This document shows, piece by piece, positions 1 through 5,525 of a stretch of 5,525 nt of DNA (position 1 is the stretch's first letter; every line of letters starts with the position of its first letter). The position numbers were made by a program, and so were the translations under genes. Under the pieces are notes generated by a model. The model made no database searches. It was not told the origin of the DNA and saw only the letters and a list, made by a program, of their open reading frames with translations. This DNA is from Bacteroidota bacterium (GTDB lineage: Bacteria; Bacteroidota; Bacteroidia; Cytophagales; Cyclobacteriaceae): the NCBI GenBank assembly GCA_027297025.1, contig JAPUIM010000026.1:1-5525 (forward strand). The letters are read 5' to 3'.

Positions 1-971
1 ATCTCATTCATTTCATTTTTAGTGATGACAATAACAACCGTTTGATACTGGTAGGTGATACTGCTCAATTACCTCCGGTCGGGCAAGTGGAAAGCCCGGC
101 ATTGATGACAGATAACTTGATTACTTTACACCAGTTGACGGTAGTTGATTGGGAATTAACTGAGGTGATGAGACAATCATTGAATTCCGGGATCTTAAAA
201 AATGCTACAGCTTTGAGAAATCAAATATCTGATAAGAAATGCACTTTCAAATTCCAAACTGCTGGGTTTAATGACATATTCAAAATGTCGGGAGAAAGGT
301 TTGAGGAAGGGCTCAGATATGCTTATGATAAAAATGGGATTGAAAACACAGCGATTATTTGCAGGTCCAATAGGTCGGCAGTTCAATACAATCACTTTAT
401 TCGCAACACAATTTTGTTTTTCGACAATGAAATCGACGTTGGTGATTACCTGATGATCGTTAAGAACAATTACTATTATTTATCCGATGATTCTCCTGCC
501 GGATTCTTGGCTAATGGAGATTTTGTAGAAGTGATGAGAGTGCTCAGCTTTGAGGAACGATTTGGATTCAGGTTTTCCACGCTTGAATTAAGATTGATAG
601 ATTATCCGCAGCAGGAAAAATTCGAGGCCTTAGTACTTCTGGAAACCTTGCATTCTTCGCATACCTCTTTAAGCGATGAGCGTCAAAAGGAATTGCATAA
701 TATGATTATGGAGGAGAATTCAAAAGAAGATCAAAAGCAGTCAAAAAAAATGATTCGCGAAGACCCCTATTTTAATGCACTACAAGTCAAATTTGCATAT
801 GCCTTGACCTGTCATAAATCTCAGGGCGGACAATGGAATACGGTGTTTGTTGATCAGGGGTATTTGAAACCTGAGATGATTGACATTTCATACATGAGAT
901 GGCTTTATACTGCGGTCACCCGGGCCAAACAAGAACTTTTTTTAGTTAATTTTAGTCCTAACTTCTTTTAA
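1..971 (+). CDS. RecD-like superfamily 1B ATP-dependent DNA helicase, C-terminal part (5' end outside window)
   Basis: The reading frame is open from base 3 to the TAA at 969-971. A TTG at 42 could pass for a start, but the in-frame residues before it (LIHFIFSDDNNNR, then LILVGD) continue a helicase core, so the gene begins upstream of the window. Helicase motif III, GDTAQLPPVG, is at 54-83. A segment resembling motif IV (TAIICRSNRSAVQYN) follows, then an SH3-like stretch with ANGDFVEV. The UvrD_C_2-type end carries YALTCHKSQGGQW (798 onward) and YTAVTRAK (906-929), whose arginine (921-923) is the expected ATP-contacting motif VI residue. Walker A and B motifs would lie upstream. Bacteroidota carry stand-alone proteins of this kind, annotated as RecD-like helicase or exonuclease V alpha-like, about 470 residues long from memory; roughly 323 are visible. 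The likely role is ATP-driven 5'-3' DNA unwinding in repair or recombination. The exact subfamily is uncertain because the N-terminus is missing. Confidence 0.93.
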   Translation, partial: LIHFIFSDDNNNRLILVGDTAQLPPVGQVESPALMTDNLITLHQLTVVDWELTEVMRQSLNSGILKNATALRNQISDKKCTFKFQTAGFNDIFKMSGERFEEGLRYAYDKNGIENTAIICRSNRSAVQYNHFIRNTILFFDNEIDVGDYLMIVKNNYYYLSDDSPAGFLANGDFVEVMRVLSFEERFGFRFSTLELRLIDYPQQEKFEALVLLETLHSSHTSLSDERQKELHNMIMEENSKEDQKQSKKMIREDPYFNALQVKFAYALTCHKSQGGQWNTVFVDQGYLKPEMIDISYMRWLYTAVTRAKQELFLVNFSPNFF

Positions 972-1008
972 GTTAATTCGTAAAATAAATATATGATTAC
1001 AATTAAAA

Positions 1009-1024
1009 TGCTGTAATTGCAGCA
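1009..1024. repeat. Short inverted repeat in the helicase-DUF1573 gap
   Basis: TGCTG (1009-1013) and CAGCA (1020-1024) are perfect inverted copies around TAATTG, whose central AATT is itself palindromic; only the T/G pair between them breaks the symmetry. It sits in the 81-base gap (972-1052), 28 bases before the DUF1573 start codon. No T-run follows on either side, so it does not look like an intrinsic terminator. It could be a weak operator or a leader hairpin, or chance in an AT-rich spacer. Nothing else recognisable was seen in this gap except the ribosome binding site. Confidence 0.3.
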
Positions 1025-1043
1025 ATCTATGTATAGTTAAAAA

Positions 1044-1048
1044 AGGAG
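1044..1048 (+). promoter_or_regulatory. Shine-Dalgarno site for the DUF1573 gene
   Basis: AGGAG at 1044-1048 lies in an A-rich run and ends 4 bases before the ATG at 1053. It is the only clear Shine-Dalgarno-like sequence in front of any gene here; yggS, the DUF423 gene, the GH3 gene and the LysE gene show none. It supports the chosen start of the DUF1573 protein. Confidence 0.6.
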
Positions 1049-1052
1049 AAAT

Positions 1053-1460
1053 ATGAAACTGTTTATGGTCATAGTGGGAATTTTTATTTTTTCCCTGACA
1101 TACAGTCAGGAAGCCTCGTTAGAAGATGAAACTGGATCGGGAGCAAGAGTTACTTTTTTGGAAGAAACCCATGACTTCGGAGATATCGTGCAAGGTGATA
1201 AAGTAGAATATGTTTTTGCATTTGAAAACACTGGGAATGAACCACTTATTTTATCCAATGTGTTGACCACTTGTGGCTGCACTGCCACTAATTGGCCGCG
1301 AGATCCAATTTCACCCGGTAGAAGTGGGGAAATTGCGGTTTCCTTTAACAGTGCGGGTAAAATGGGTAAGCAGAATAAGGTGATCACTGTGGTATCCAAT
1401 GCAATCAATGCTCACTCCAGGGTAAGGATTGTTTCCAATGTACTCCCCAAGAAGGAGTGA
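1053..1460 (+). CDS. Exported DUF1573 domain protein
   Basis: This 135-residue protein starts with a Sec-type signal peptide: one lysine, a hydrophobic stretch (about residues 3-15), then a TYSQ region where signal peptidase I probably cuts near residues 18-19. There is no lipobox cysteine, so it should be soluble in the periplasm or released. Residues 33-118 form one DUF1573 domain, an immunoglobulin-like beta fold common in Bacteroidota. Hallmarks are THDFGDI (39-45), FENTGNEPL (57-65), TTCGCTAT (72-79) and a C-terminal segment that pairs strands (IAVSFNSAGKMG, then KVITVVSNA). The closely spaced cysteines C74 and C76 are typical of the family, but their role is not established. The start is supported by AGGAG 4 bases upstream. 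It follows the helicase gene by 81 bases and probably has its own promoter, though none was identified. Its molecular function is unknown; single-domain copies like this are usually near this length. Confidence 0.93.
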   Translation: MKLFMVIVGIFIFSLTYSQEASLEDETGSGARVTFLEETHDFGDIVQGDKVEYVFAFENTGNEPLILSNVLTTCGCTATNWPRDPISPGRSGEIAVSFNSAGKMGKQNKVITVVSNAINAHSRVRIVSNVLPKKE

Positions 1461-1480
1461 ATTAAAAAGGAATTAAAAAG
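1460..1480. repeat. Tandem AATTAAAAAG repeat at a convergent gene junction
   Basis: AATTAAAAAG occurs at 1460-1469 and again at 1471-1480, separated by one G. The first copy begins on the last base of the DUF1573 stop codon (TGA, 1458-1460). The second contains the stop of the opposing DUF423 gene (TAA on the minus strand, 1475-1473). Only 12 bases separate the two genes. The repeat reads as a small slipped duplication. A weak hairpin (AAGG 1467-1470 with CCTT 1481-1484) overlaps it but is not a convincing terminator. Confidence 0.6.
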
Positions 1481-1847
1481 CCTTCCAAACTCCTACAAGC
1501 AACAACAACCAGCCTACGATCAAAAATAGTCCTCCAAAAGGAGTAACAGCTCCCCATTGGGTTGTTCCGGAAATGCTAAGAATATAAAGTGATCCTGAGA
1601 ATACAATAATTCCCATAAGGAAGGCAACTGAAGCATAATCAAACCATCTGCTTTCGAATCTGGTCATTAATAAACCCATGAACAATAGAACCAGCACATG
1701 GAAAATGTGGTATTTGACCCCGGTTTGAAATGTATCAGTTGTATGGTTGGCTTCCAGTATATTTTTAAAGGCGTGAGCCCCAAAAGCTCCCAGGATCACG
1801 CTTATTGCACCCAGCGCTGAAGCTGATATCAATACAAATTTTACCAT
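1473..1847 (-). CDS. DUF423 family small integral membrane protein
   Basis: From the ATG at 1847 this is a 124-residue, four-helix membrane protein. The helices lie at about residues 4-24, 49-65, 70-91 and 99-121. DUF423 (YgdD-like) signatures are GAFGAHAFK (20-28) at the end of helix 1, TGVKYHIFHVL (42-52), FSGSLYIL (83-90) and TPFGGLFLIVGW (102-113). A longer reading from TTG at 1874 would add nine residues (MVPEINLFQ) and overlap the end of yggS by 17 bases. The ATG is preferred because it puts helix 1 directly at the N-terminus, as is usual for the family, and leaves a 10-base gap to the yggS stop. That spacing suggests cotranslation or cotranscription with yggS. No Shine-Dalgarno is visible. 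The function of DUF423 proteins is not established; they are inner-membrane proteins of about 120-130 residues. No anomaly was seen. Confidence 0.92.
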   Translation of the reverse strand: MVKFVLISASALGAISVILGAFGAHAFKNILEANHTTDTFQTGVKYHIFHVLVLLFMGLLMTRFESRWFDYASVAFLMGIIVFSGSLYILSISGTTQWGAVTPFGGLFLIVGWLLLLVGVWKAF

Positions 1848-1857
1848 TTGAAACAAA

Positions 1858-2526
1858 TTAATTTCTGGTACCAAAAATAGCGGTGCCCACCCTGATCATG
1901 GTACTACCCTCCTCCATGGCAACTGGATAGTCTGCGGTCATGCCCATAGACAAAACTTTCAAATCAACATTGGATGAAGTGTATTTAGATTTTAGTTGAT
2001 CGAATAATGTTTTGAGATTCCTGAACTCCACCCTTACCTTTTCAAGGTCTTCGGAGAAAGTAGCCATGCCCATAAGCCCAATGACCTTGATATGATTCCT
2101 ATTTTTCAATTCATCATTTTGAAGAAATTGATTTAACTCCTGTGGAATGAAACCAAATTTTTGTTCTTCTTCTGCTATATGCACTTGAAGTAAACAGTTG
2201 ATGATTCTGTGGCAGTTCTCACCTTGCTTGTCAATTTCCCCAAGCAACTTTAAACTATCCACACTATGTATGAGATAGACAAAAGGGGCAATGAATTTGA
2301 CTTTATTTCTCTGCAGGTGTCCAACCATATGCCATCGGATGTCATCGGGTAATAGAGGATGCTTATCCACTAGTTCCTGCACACGATTCTCACCAAAATC
2401 CCGCAAACCTGCTTCATACGCTTCCACAATAGCACTGGTGGGTTTGGTTTTGCTGATCGCCACCAGTTCACTCTGGCTGCCCTCCAAACTTTTCAACAAC
2501 CCTTTTATGTTTTTCTTTATATCCAA
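1858..2526 (-). CDS. yggS: YggS family pyridoxal phosphate homeostasis protein
   Basis: This 222-residue cytosolic protein is a single-domain alanine-racemase-like TIM barrel that binds pyridoxal 5'-phosphate (PLP) but is not known to be an enzyme. YggS/PLPBP proteins influence PLP supply and amino-acid balance. The PLP-binding lysine is K26 in LVAISKTKP (21-29), matching K36 of E. coli YggS. Other family motifs are FGENRVQE (44-51), WHMVGHLQRNK (65-75), IGLMGMATF (149-157), LSMGMT (192-197, where many homologues have SMGMS) and GSTMIRVGTAIFG (207-219), the phosphate-binding end. The start is a TTG at 2526: the codon immediately before it is an in-frame TAG, no earlier start is possible, and the first in-frame ATG is near residue 67, well inside the barrel. 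MDIKKNIKGLL fits the usual N-terminus. It is the first gene of a minus-strand unit with the DUF423 gene, divergent from the GH3 gene. Confidence 0.96.
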   Translation of the reverse strand: MDIKKNIKGLLKSLEGSQSELVAISKTKPTSAIVEAYEAGLRDFGENRVQELVDKHPLLPDDIRWHMVGHLQRNKVKFIAPFVYLIHSVDSLKLLGEIDKQGENCHRIINCLLQVHIAEEEQKFGFIPQELNQFLQNDELKNRNHIKVIGLMGMATFSEDLEKVRVEFRNLKTLFDQLKSKYTSSNVDLKVLSMGMTADYPVAMEEGSTMIRVGTAIFGTRN

Positions 2527-2645
2527 CTATGGAATTCGTTTAAAAATTGCATTTTCAAATATCCATTATTTTGCAATTAATCATAAATTTATAGTTTGTT
2601 ATATAAGAAAATTTTGCATAATCCAGTAGTAAAACAGGCCTTCCC
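2527..2645. promoter_or_regulatory. Divergent promoter region between yggS and the GH3 gene
   Basis: This 119-base AT-rich gap lies between two divergent starts, so it must carry promoters for both transcription units unless one uses an internal promoter. TTGCA recurs: ATTTTGCA is present at 2568-2575 and again at 2611-2618, 43 bases apart. AATTGCA (2545-2551) and TGCAATT (2572-2578) form an inverted repeat with a 20-base spacer. These could be operator half-sites, but the region's low complexity makes chance plausible. No riboswitch, small ORF or Shine-Dalgarno site was recognised. Confidence 0.5.
2556..2587 (-). promoter_or_regulatory. Tentative Bacteroidota-type promoter for yggS
   Basis: On the minus strand, GATATTTG (2563-2556) matches 7 of 8 positions of the Bacteroidota -7 element TAnnTTTG and lies about 30 bases upstream of the TTG start of yggS. 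TTTATG (2587-2582), 18 bases further upstream, is a poor match to the -33 TTTG element. Position and spacing are reasonable, but such AT-rich matches arise by chance. No equally good match was found facing the GH3 gene. Confidence 0.25.
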
Positions 2646-4202
2646 ATGGCAATAATTGGCACATTATTAAAACGAGGTATCAGTATAGGTGAAAGCATTG
2701 ATCAAGAGTACTCCTCTCCCTATGATCTTCAAAAGCTGGAGCTTAAAAAGTTATTGATTGCCGCCAGCCATACCGCCTTTGGACACTATTACAGCTTTGA
2801 TAGGATCCTGGAACAATTTCGAAACCCCGGGAAATATGATTTTTTTAATGTTTTCAAACAGCGCGTTCCAGTGAATGATTATAATTCCATTTATAATAAA
2901 TGGTGGTACCGGAACCGAAATGGGGAAAAACATATATGCTGGCCAGGTAAAATCAAATATTTTGCCCTGAGTTCAGGTACCTCAGAATCGTCATCAAAAT
3001 ATATCCCCATCACCAAAGAAATGCTAAAGGGGGTACAGAGAACTAGCATTCGACAAATATTGACCCTTTCAAAATACGACCTGCCCGATCGATTTTTCGA
3101 AACCGGGATTCTAATGTTGGGCGGTAGTACCCATCTCAATTACAACGGTACCTACTTCGAGGGGGATCTCAGTGGTATTACTACCAGCCAACTTCCATTT
3201 TGGTTTCAGCATTTTAATAAACTGGGTCAAAAAATAGCTCGAACCCGAAATTGGGAGGAAAAATTAGATGAGATCACTCGTAAAGCACCTAGTTGGGATA
3301 TTGGGGTGATCGCAGGGGTACCGGCATGGATACAGATACTATTGGAAAAAATCCTGGACCGTTACCAAGTAGAGCACATACATAAGATCTGGCCCAATCT
3401 TAAAATTTATGTGCATGGAGGGGTTTCTTTCGATCCCTATAAAAAAGGGTTTAAAAAACTACTGGGTGAACCGTTGTACTATATCGAAACATATATGGCC
3501 TCAGAGGGGTTTATTGCCTTCCAGGCCTTTCCCCAACGAAGGTCAATGCGGATGGTGCTGAACAACGGCATTTTTTACGAATTTATACCTTTCAATGAAG
3601 AAAATTTTGACCAAGAAGGGAACTTACTACCTGATCCGGAGACCCTGATGATCGAACAGATTGAAGAAAATAAAGAGTATGCGCTGCTGCTTTCTACTAA
3701 TGCCGGAACCTGGAGATACCTCATTGGGGATGTGATAAAATTTGTTTCTAAAGAGGAGTCAGAAATTGTAATTACCGGGAGGACCAAACATTTTTTAAGT
3801 TTATGTGGAGAGCATTTGAGTCTGGATAATATGAATAAAGCTATCGAATTGGTTTCGGATGAGTTGAACGTAAACGTAAAAGAATTTACCATATCCGGGA
3901 TTCCCTATAAATCGCTGTTTGCCCACCACTGGTATATTGGTACTGACGACCAGGTGAGTGCCGAAGAGTTTAAGATCAGATTGGATCAGAAACTCAAGCT
4001 GCTCAATGATGATTATCGGGTAGAGCGGAGTGCGGCTTTGAAGGACCTGTTTGTGGATATTATACCTACCCGGTTGTTCTATAACTGGATGAAATTGATA
4101 GGCAAGGAGGGGGGGCAAAATAAATTCCCCAGAGTGTTAAAAGCTTCTCAATATGCCAAATGGAAATGCTTTGTAGAAGCAAAAGATAATTTGACCTCCT
4201 AA
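2646..4202 (+). CDS. GH3 family adenylate-forming protein (putative acyl acid-amido synthetase)
   Basis: This 518-residue protein spans a full GH3 fold, close to bacterial family length (about 500). It has no signal peptide, so it is cytosolic. GH3 belongs to the ANL superfamily: plant members adenylate a carboxylic acid (jasmonate, auxin) with ATP, then transfer it to an amino acid. The substrates of bacterial members are largely unknown. Visible motifs are the ATP phosphate-binding loop SSGTSESSSKYIPIT (109-123), the adenine-binding region ETYMASEG (281-288), RYLIGDVIKF (357-366, containing the Y-x-x-GD motif), and the hinge GRTKHFLSLCGEHLS (378-392) before a C-terminal lid of about 125 residues. 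GGQNKFPR (489-496) in the lid may position K493 like the catalytic lysine of ANL enzymes; this is inference. The ATG start gives the usual MAIIGTLLKRGI beginning; no Shine-Dalgarno is seen. The stop is 8 bases before the LysE-type gene, indicating an operon. Confidence 0.93.
   Translation: MAIIGTLLKRGISIGESIDQEYSSPYDLQKLELKKLLIAASHTAFGHYYSFDRILEQFRNPGKYDFFNVFKQRVPVNDYNSIYNKWWYRNRNGEKHICWPGKIKYFALSSGTSESSSKYIPITKEMLKGVQRTSIRQILTLSKYDLPDRFFETGILMLGGSTHLNYNGTYFEGDLSGITTSQLPFWFQHFNKLGQKIARTRNWEEKLDEITRKAPSWDIGVIAGVPAWIQILLEKILDRYQVEHIHKIWPNLKIYVHGGVSFDPYKKGFKKLLGEPLYYIETYMASEGFIAFQAFPQRRSMRMVLNNGIFYEFIPFNEENFDQEGNLLPDPETLMIEQIEENKEYALLLSTNAGTWRYLIGDVIKFVSKEESEIVITGRTKHFLSLCGEHLSLDNMNKAIELVSDELNVNVKEFTISGIPYKSLFAHHWYIGTDDQVSAEEFKIRLDQKLKLLNDDYRVERSAALKDLFVDIIPTRLFYNWMKLIGKEGGQNKFPRVLKASQYAKWKCFVEAKDNLTS
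4109..4115 (+). repeat. Seven-G homopolymer inside the GH3 gene
   Basis: Seven consecutive G residues span codons 488-490 (Glu-Gly-Gly) of the GH3 gene, just before the lid residue K493. It is the longest G run in the window. The frame is intact here. A one-base slip would replace about the last 28 residues. Seven is at the low end for a phase-variable tract. Confidence 0.8.
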
Positions 4203-4210
4203 CCCAGGCC

Positions 4211-4843
4211 ATGGAGTCTTTGTTAAACGGCGTTCTGTTTGGGTTACTATTGGCTATTATTATTGGACCGGTATTCTTCGCCTTGATTCAAACTTCTTTG
4301 GAAAAAGGATTTGCTGCAGGAGCATTTTTGGCGATTGGAGTATCAGTATCAGATAGCACTTGGGTAATTCTTAGTTATCTGGGTGTTTCCCGTATTTTAC
4401 AAAATCAGGATTATGTCAACATAGCTGCGGTGCTGGGCGGGATTATTTTACTATCCTTTGGTTTGTACACTTTTTTCAAAAAGATTTCCACACCGAGCAA
4501 TTACAACCCGCCAATCCAAGCACGGGCCAAAGGTGCATTGATCCTAAAGGGAATAATGATCAATGGATTCAATCCAATGGCATTATTTTATTGGGTAGGT
4601 GTAATGACCATGGCTACCATCAATTATGGCTATCAAAACCAACAATTGTTGTGGTTTTTTGTGGGAGCGCTTGGCACGGTATTAACCACAGATTTTCTAA
4701 AGTCATTTATGGCTCATAACCTTAGAAAAATAGTTACCCAGTCAGTTTTAAATATTTTGAATAAAGTTGTGGGCATCGCCTTAGGATTGTTTGGTGGCAG
4801 GCTTATTTTTCTTGCAATCAATGACGAATTGCCGGTCCTATAA
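4211..4843 (+). CDS. LysE family amino-acid exporter-like transporter
   Basis: This 210-residue inner-membrane protein has the length and layout of LysE/RhtB exporters. There are six predicted helices at about residues 5-27, 35-60, 68-90, 110-137, 145-166 and 182-204. Family marks are the first-helix IIIGPVFFALIQTSLEKGF (16-34), with the conserved GP, the second-helix GVSVSDSTWVILSYLGVS with an acidic residue (D48), and NGFNPMALFYWVG (118-130), the NP-containing helix 4. Characterised relatives export lysine, arginine, threonine, homoserine or other small metabolites by proton exchange; the substrate cannot be assigned from sequence. The start ATG lies 8 bases after the GH3 stop with no Shine-Dalgarno, suggesting translational coupling or leaderless-style initiation typical of this phylum. 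It converges on the BatA-like gene with a 6-base gap and no visible terminator. DUF-type threonine/cysteine exporters of the same superfamily are the main alternative label. Confidence 0.93.
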   Translation: MESLLNGVLFGLLLAIIIGPVFFALIQTSLEKGFAAGAFLAIGVSVSDSTWVILSYLGVSRILQNQDYVNIAAVLGGIILLSFGLYTFFKKISTPSNYNPPIQARAKGALILKGIMINGFNPMALFYWVGVMTMATINYGYQNQQLLWFFVGALGTVLTTDFLKSFMAHNLRKIVTQSVLNILNKVVGIALGLFGGRLIFLAINDELPVL

Positions 4844-4849
4844 TAGAGG

Positions 4850-5525
4850 TCAATCTTGAAGGACATTGGTAACAAAAGTAGATTTTAGCAGCAACCACAT
4901 CAGGAAAAATAGTATGGCCCATTTTAAATAAATGGTATAATAATCGGTGGTGTCTTTGAACCTGGTTTCTTTTATCTCCGCTTTTTCCATTCGGTCGATC
5001 CGGGAAAAAACTTCCTCCAGGGCTCGGTTGTTAGACACCCTAAAAAACTCGCCCTCACCGATTTCAGCAATTTTTCGTAAAGTGGTTTCATCCAATATAT
5101 TTTCCACATAATTGGTGCGTCCGAAAAAATCTTTTCCAAAAGGCACTCTTCCTTCCTTGCCTATTCCGATGGAATAGATCTTAATGCCGTAAGCCTGGGC
5201 CAGTTTTGCCGCAGTAATGGGATCAAGATTACCTGCGTTGTTATCACCATCACTCAGCAGGATGAGTACCTTAGAATTAGAATTTGATTCTTGCATTCGG
5301 TTGGTCGCCACCGCCAATGCACTCCCAATAGCTGTACCACTACTTTCAATCAATTTGAAATCGATTTCATTGATATAAGTGGCCAGGAGGTCGTAATCTG
5401 TGGTCAATGGTGAGAGCGAATAGGCATCTCCGGAAAAAACCACCAATCCTATCCTATCCTGAAATCTTCCAGCGATAAAATTCCGTGCAACCTGTTTGGC
5501 TGATTCCAGACGGTTTGGCTTAAAA
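4850..5525 (-). CDS. batA: BatA-like von Willebrand factor A membrane protein, C-terminal part (5' end outside window)
   Basis: The minus-strand frame is open from the right edge to the TGA at 4852-4850, giving 224 residues. A TTG at 5446 is internal, because residues before it (FKPNRLESAKQVARNFIAGR, then FQDRIG) belong to the VWA domain. BatA-type landmarks are RIGLVVFSGDAYSLSPLTTDYD, GTAIGSAL (threonine codon 5335-5333) and LLSDGDNNAG (aspartate codon 5251-5249). The latter two supply the expected Thr and Asp of the MIDAS metal site; its DxSxS part lies outside the window. Near the C-terminus DRMEKAEI precedes one transmembrane helix (about the last 27 to 7 residues), matching BatA, which is anchored on both sides of its VWA domain. 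NNAG and the QME/RMEK-like tail favour BatA over BatB. Bat proteins are linked to stress or oxygen tolerance and envelope functions in Bacteroidota, with no settled mechanism. It is the last gene of its transcription unit here, converging on the LysE-type gene. Confidence 0.9.
   Translation of the reverse strand, partial: FKPNRLESAKQVARNFIAGRFQDRIGLVVFSGDAYSLSPLTTDYDLLATYINEIDFKLIESSGTAIGSALAVATNRMQESNSNSKVLILLSDGDNNAGNLDPITAAKLAQAYGIKIYSIGIGKEGRVPFGKDFFGRTNYVENILDETTLRKIAEIGEGEFFRVSNNRALEEVFSRIDRMEKAEIKETRFKDTTDYYTIYLKWAILFFLMWLLLKSTFVTNVLQD

Noticed and set aside
743..750. Run of eight A residues in the helicase gene, resembling a frameshift or slippage site.
   Set aside because: The reading frame continues through it into intact motifs V and VI. 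No alternative product or downstream stimulatory structure is evident.
1106..1408. A 100-codon open frame antisense to the DUF1573 gene.
   Set aside because: It is fully covered by a recognised gene, its translation resembles no family, and it is explained by the codon pattern of the real frame.
2291..2629. A 112-codon plus-strand frame opposite yggS and reaching into the divergent gap.
   Set aside because: Its first two thirds are antisense to conserved yggS sequence and its tail is translated AT-rich spacer. There is no ribosome binding site or recognisable motif.
3575..4118. Two antisense open frames of 105 codons each within the GH3 gene.
   Set aside because: Both lie inside a well-supported coding region and give low-complexity or unfamiliar proteins. 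They are shadow frames.
2635..4213. CAGGCC shortly before both the GH3 start (2635-2640) and the LysE start (4205-4210), each with CCATGG at the start codon.
   Set aside because: The distance to the start codon differs (5 versus 0 bases) and two six-base matches are expected by chance. It is not a ribosome binding sequence.
4841..4852. Possible bidirectional terminator between the LysE-type and BatA-like genes.
   Set aside because: The gap is only 6 bases and there is no GC-rich stem followed by a T-run on either strand.
1..5525. Defence system, mobile element or CRISPR array.
   Set aside because: The helicase fragment is a housekeeping-type RecD-like protein with no neighbouring nuclease or methylase. 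There are no spaced repeats, transposase, integrase or terminal inverted repeats, and the other genes are common chromosomal families.

Overview
The window looks like ordinary chromosomal DNA from a member of the Bacteroidota, most probably a marine or soil Cytophagales-type organism. This is inferred from the gene families (BatA-type VWA protein, bacterial GH3, DUF1573, DUF423, a RecD-like helicase of the short Bacteroidota type), moderate AT-richness, A/T-rich gaps and mostly absent Shine-Dalgarno sequences. There is no rRNA, tRNA, CRISPR array, insertion sequence or phage gene. Coding density is very high, and the longest gap is 119 bases.

Layout from left to right. (1) Positions 1-971 (+) hold the C-terminal two thirds of a superfamily 1B, RecD-like DNA helicase whose start lies outside the window. 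(2) Positions 1053-1460 (+) encode a small exported DUF1573 protein with its own recognisable ribosome binding site. (3) Convergent to it on the minus strand is a two-gene unit, yggS (pyridoxal phosphate homeostasis protein, 2526-1858, TTG start) followed by a DUF423 membrane protein (1847-1473). (4) A 119-base divergent promoter region (2527-2645) separates yggS from a plus-strand pair. That pair is a GH3-family adenylate-forming enzyme (2646-4202) and, 8 bases downstream, a LysE-family amino-acid exporter (4211-4843). (5) Convergent to lysE, and running off the right edge, is the C-terminal part of a BatA-like VWA membrane protein (5525-4850, minus).

How the genes may work together. yggS and the DUF423 gene are probably cotranscribed but have no obvious shared function. 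The GH3/LysE pair is the most suggestive association. Characterised plant GH3 enzymes activate a carboxylic acid with ATP and join it to an amino acid, while LysE proteins export amino acids and related small molecules, so a make-and-export or amino-acid-balancing unit is possible but unproven. The helicase (DNA repair) and BatA (envelope or stress-related Bat system) are neighbours with no evident link to the rest.

I did not find a convincing undescribed system. The findings below are modest leads, mainly the GH3-exporter pair, the bat gene arrangement, and small repeats in the gaps.
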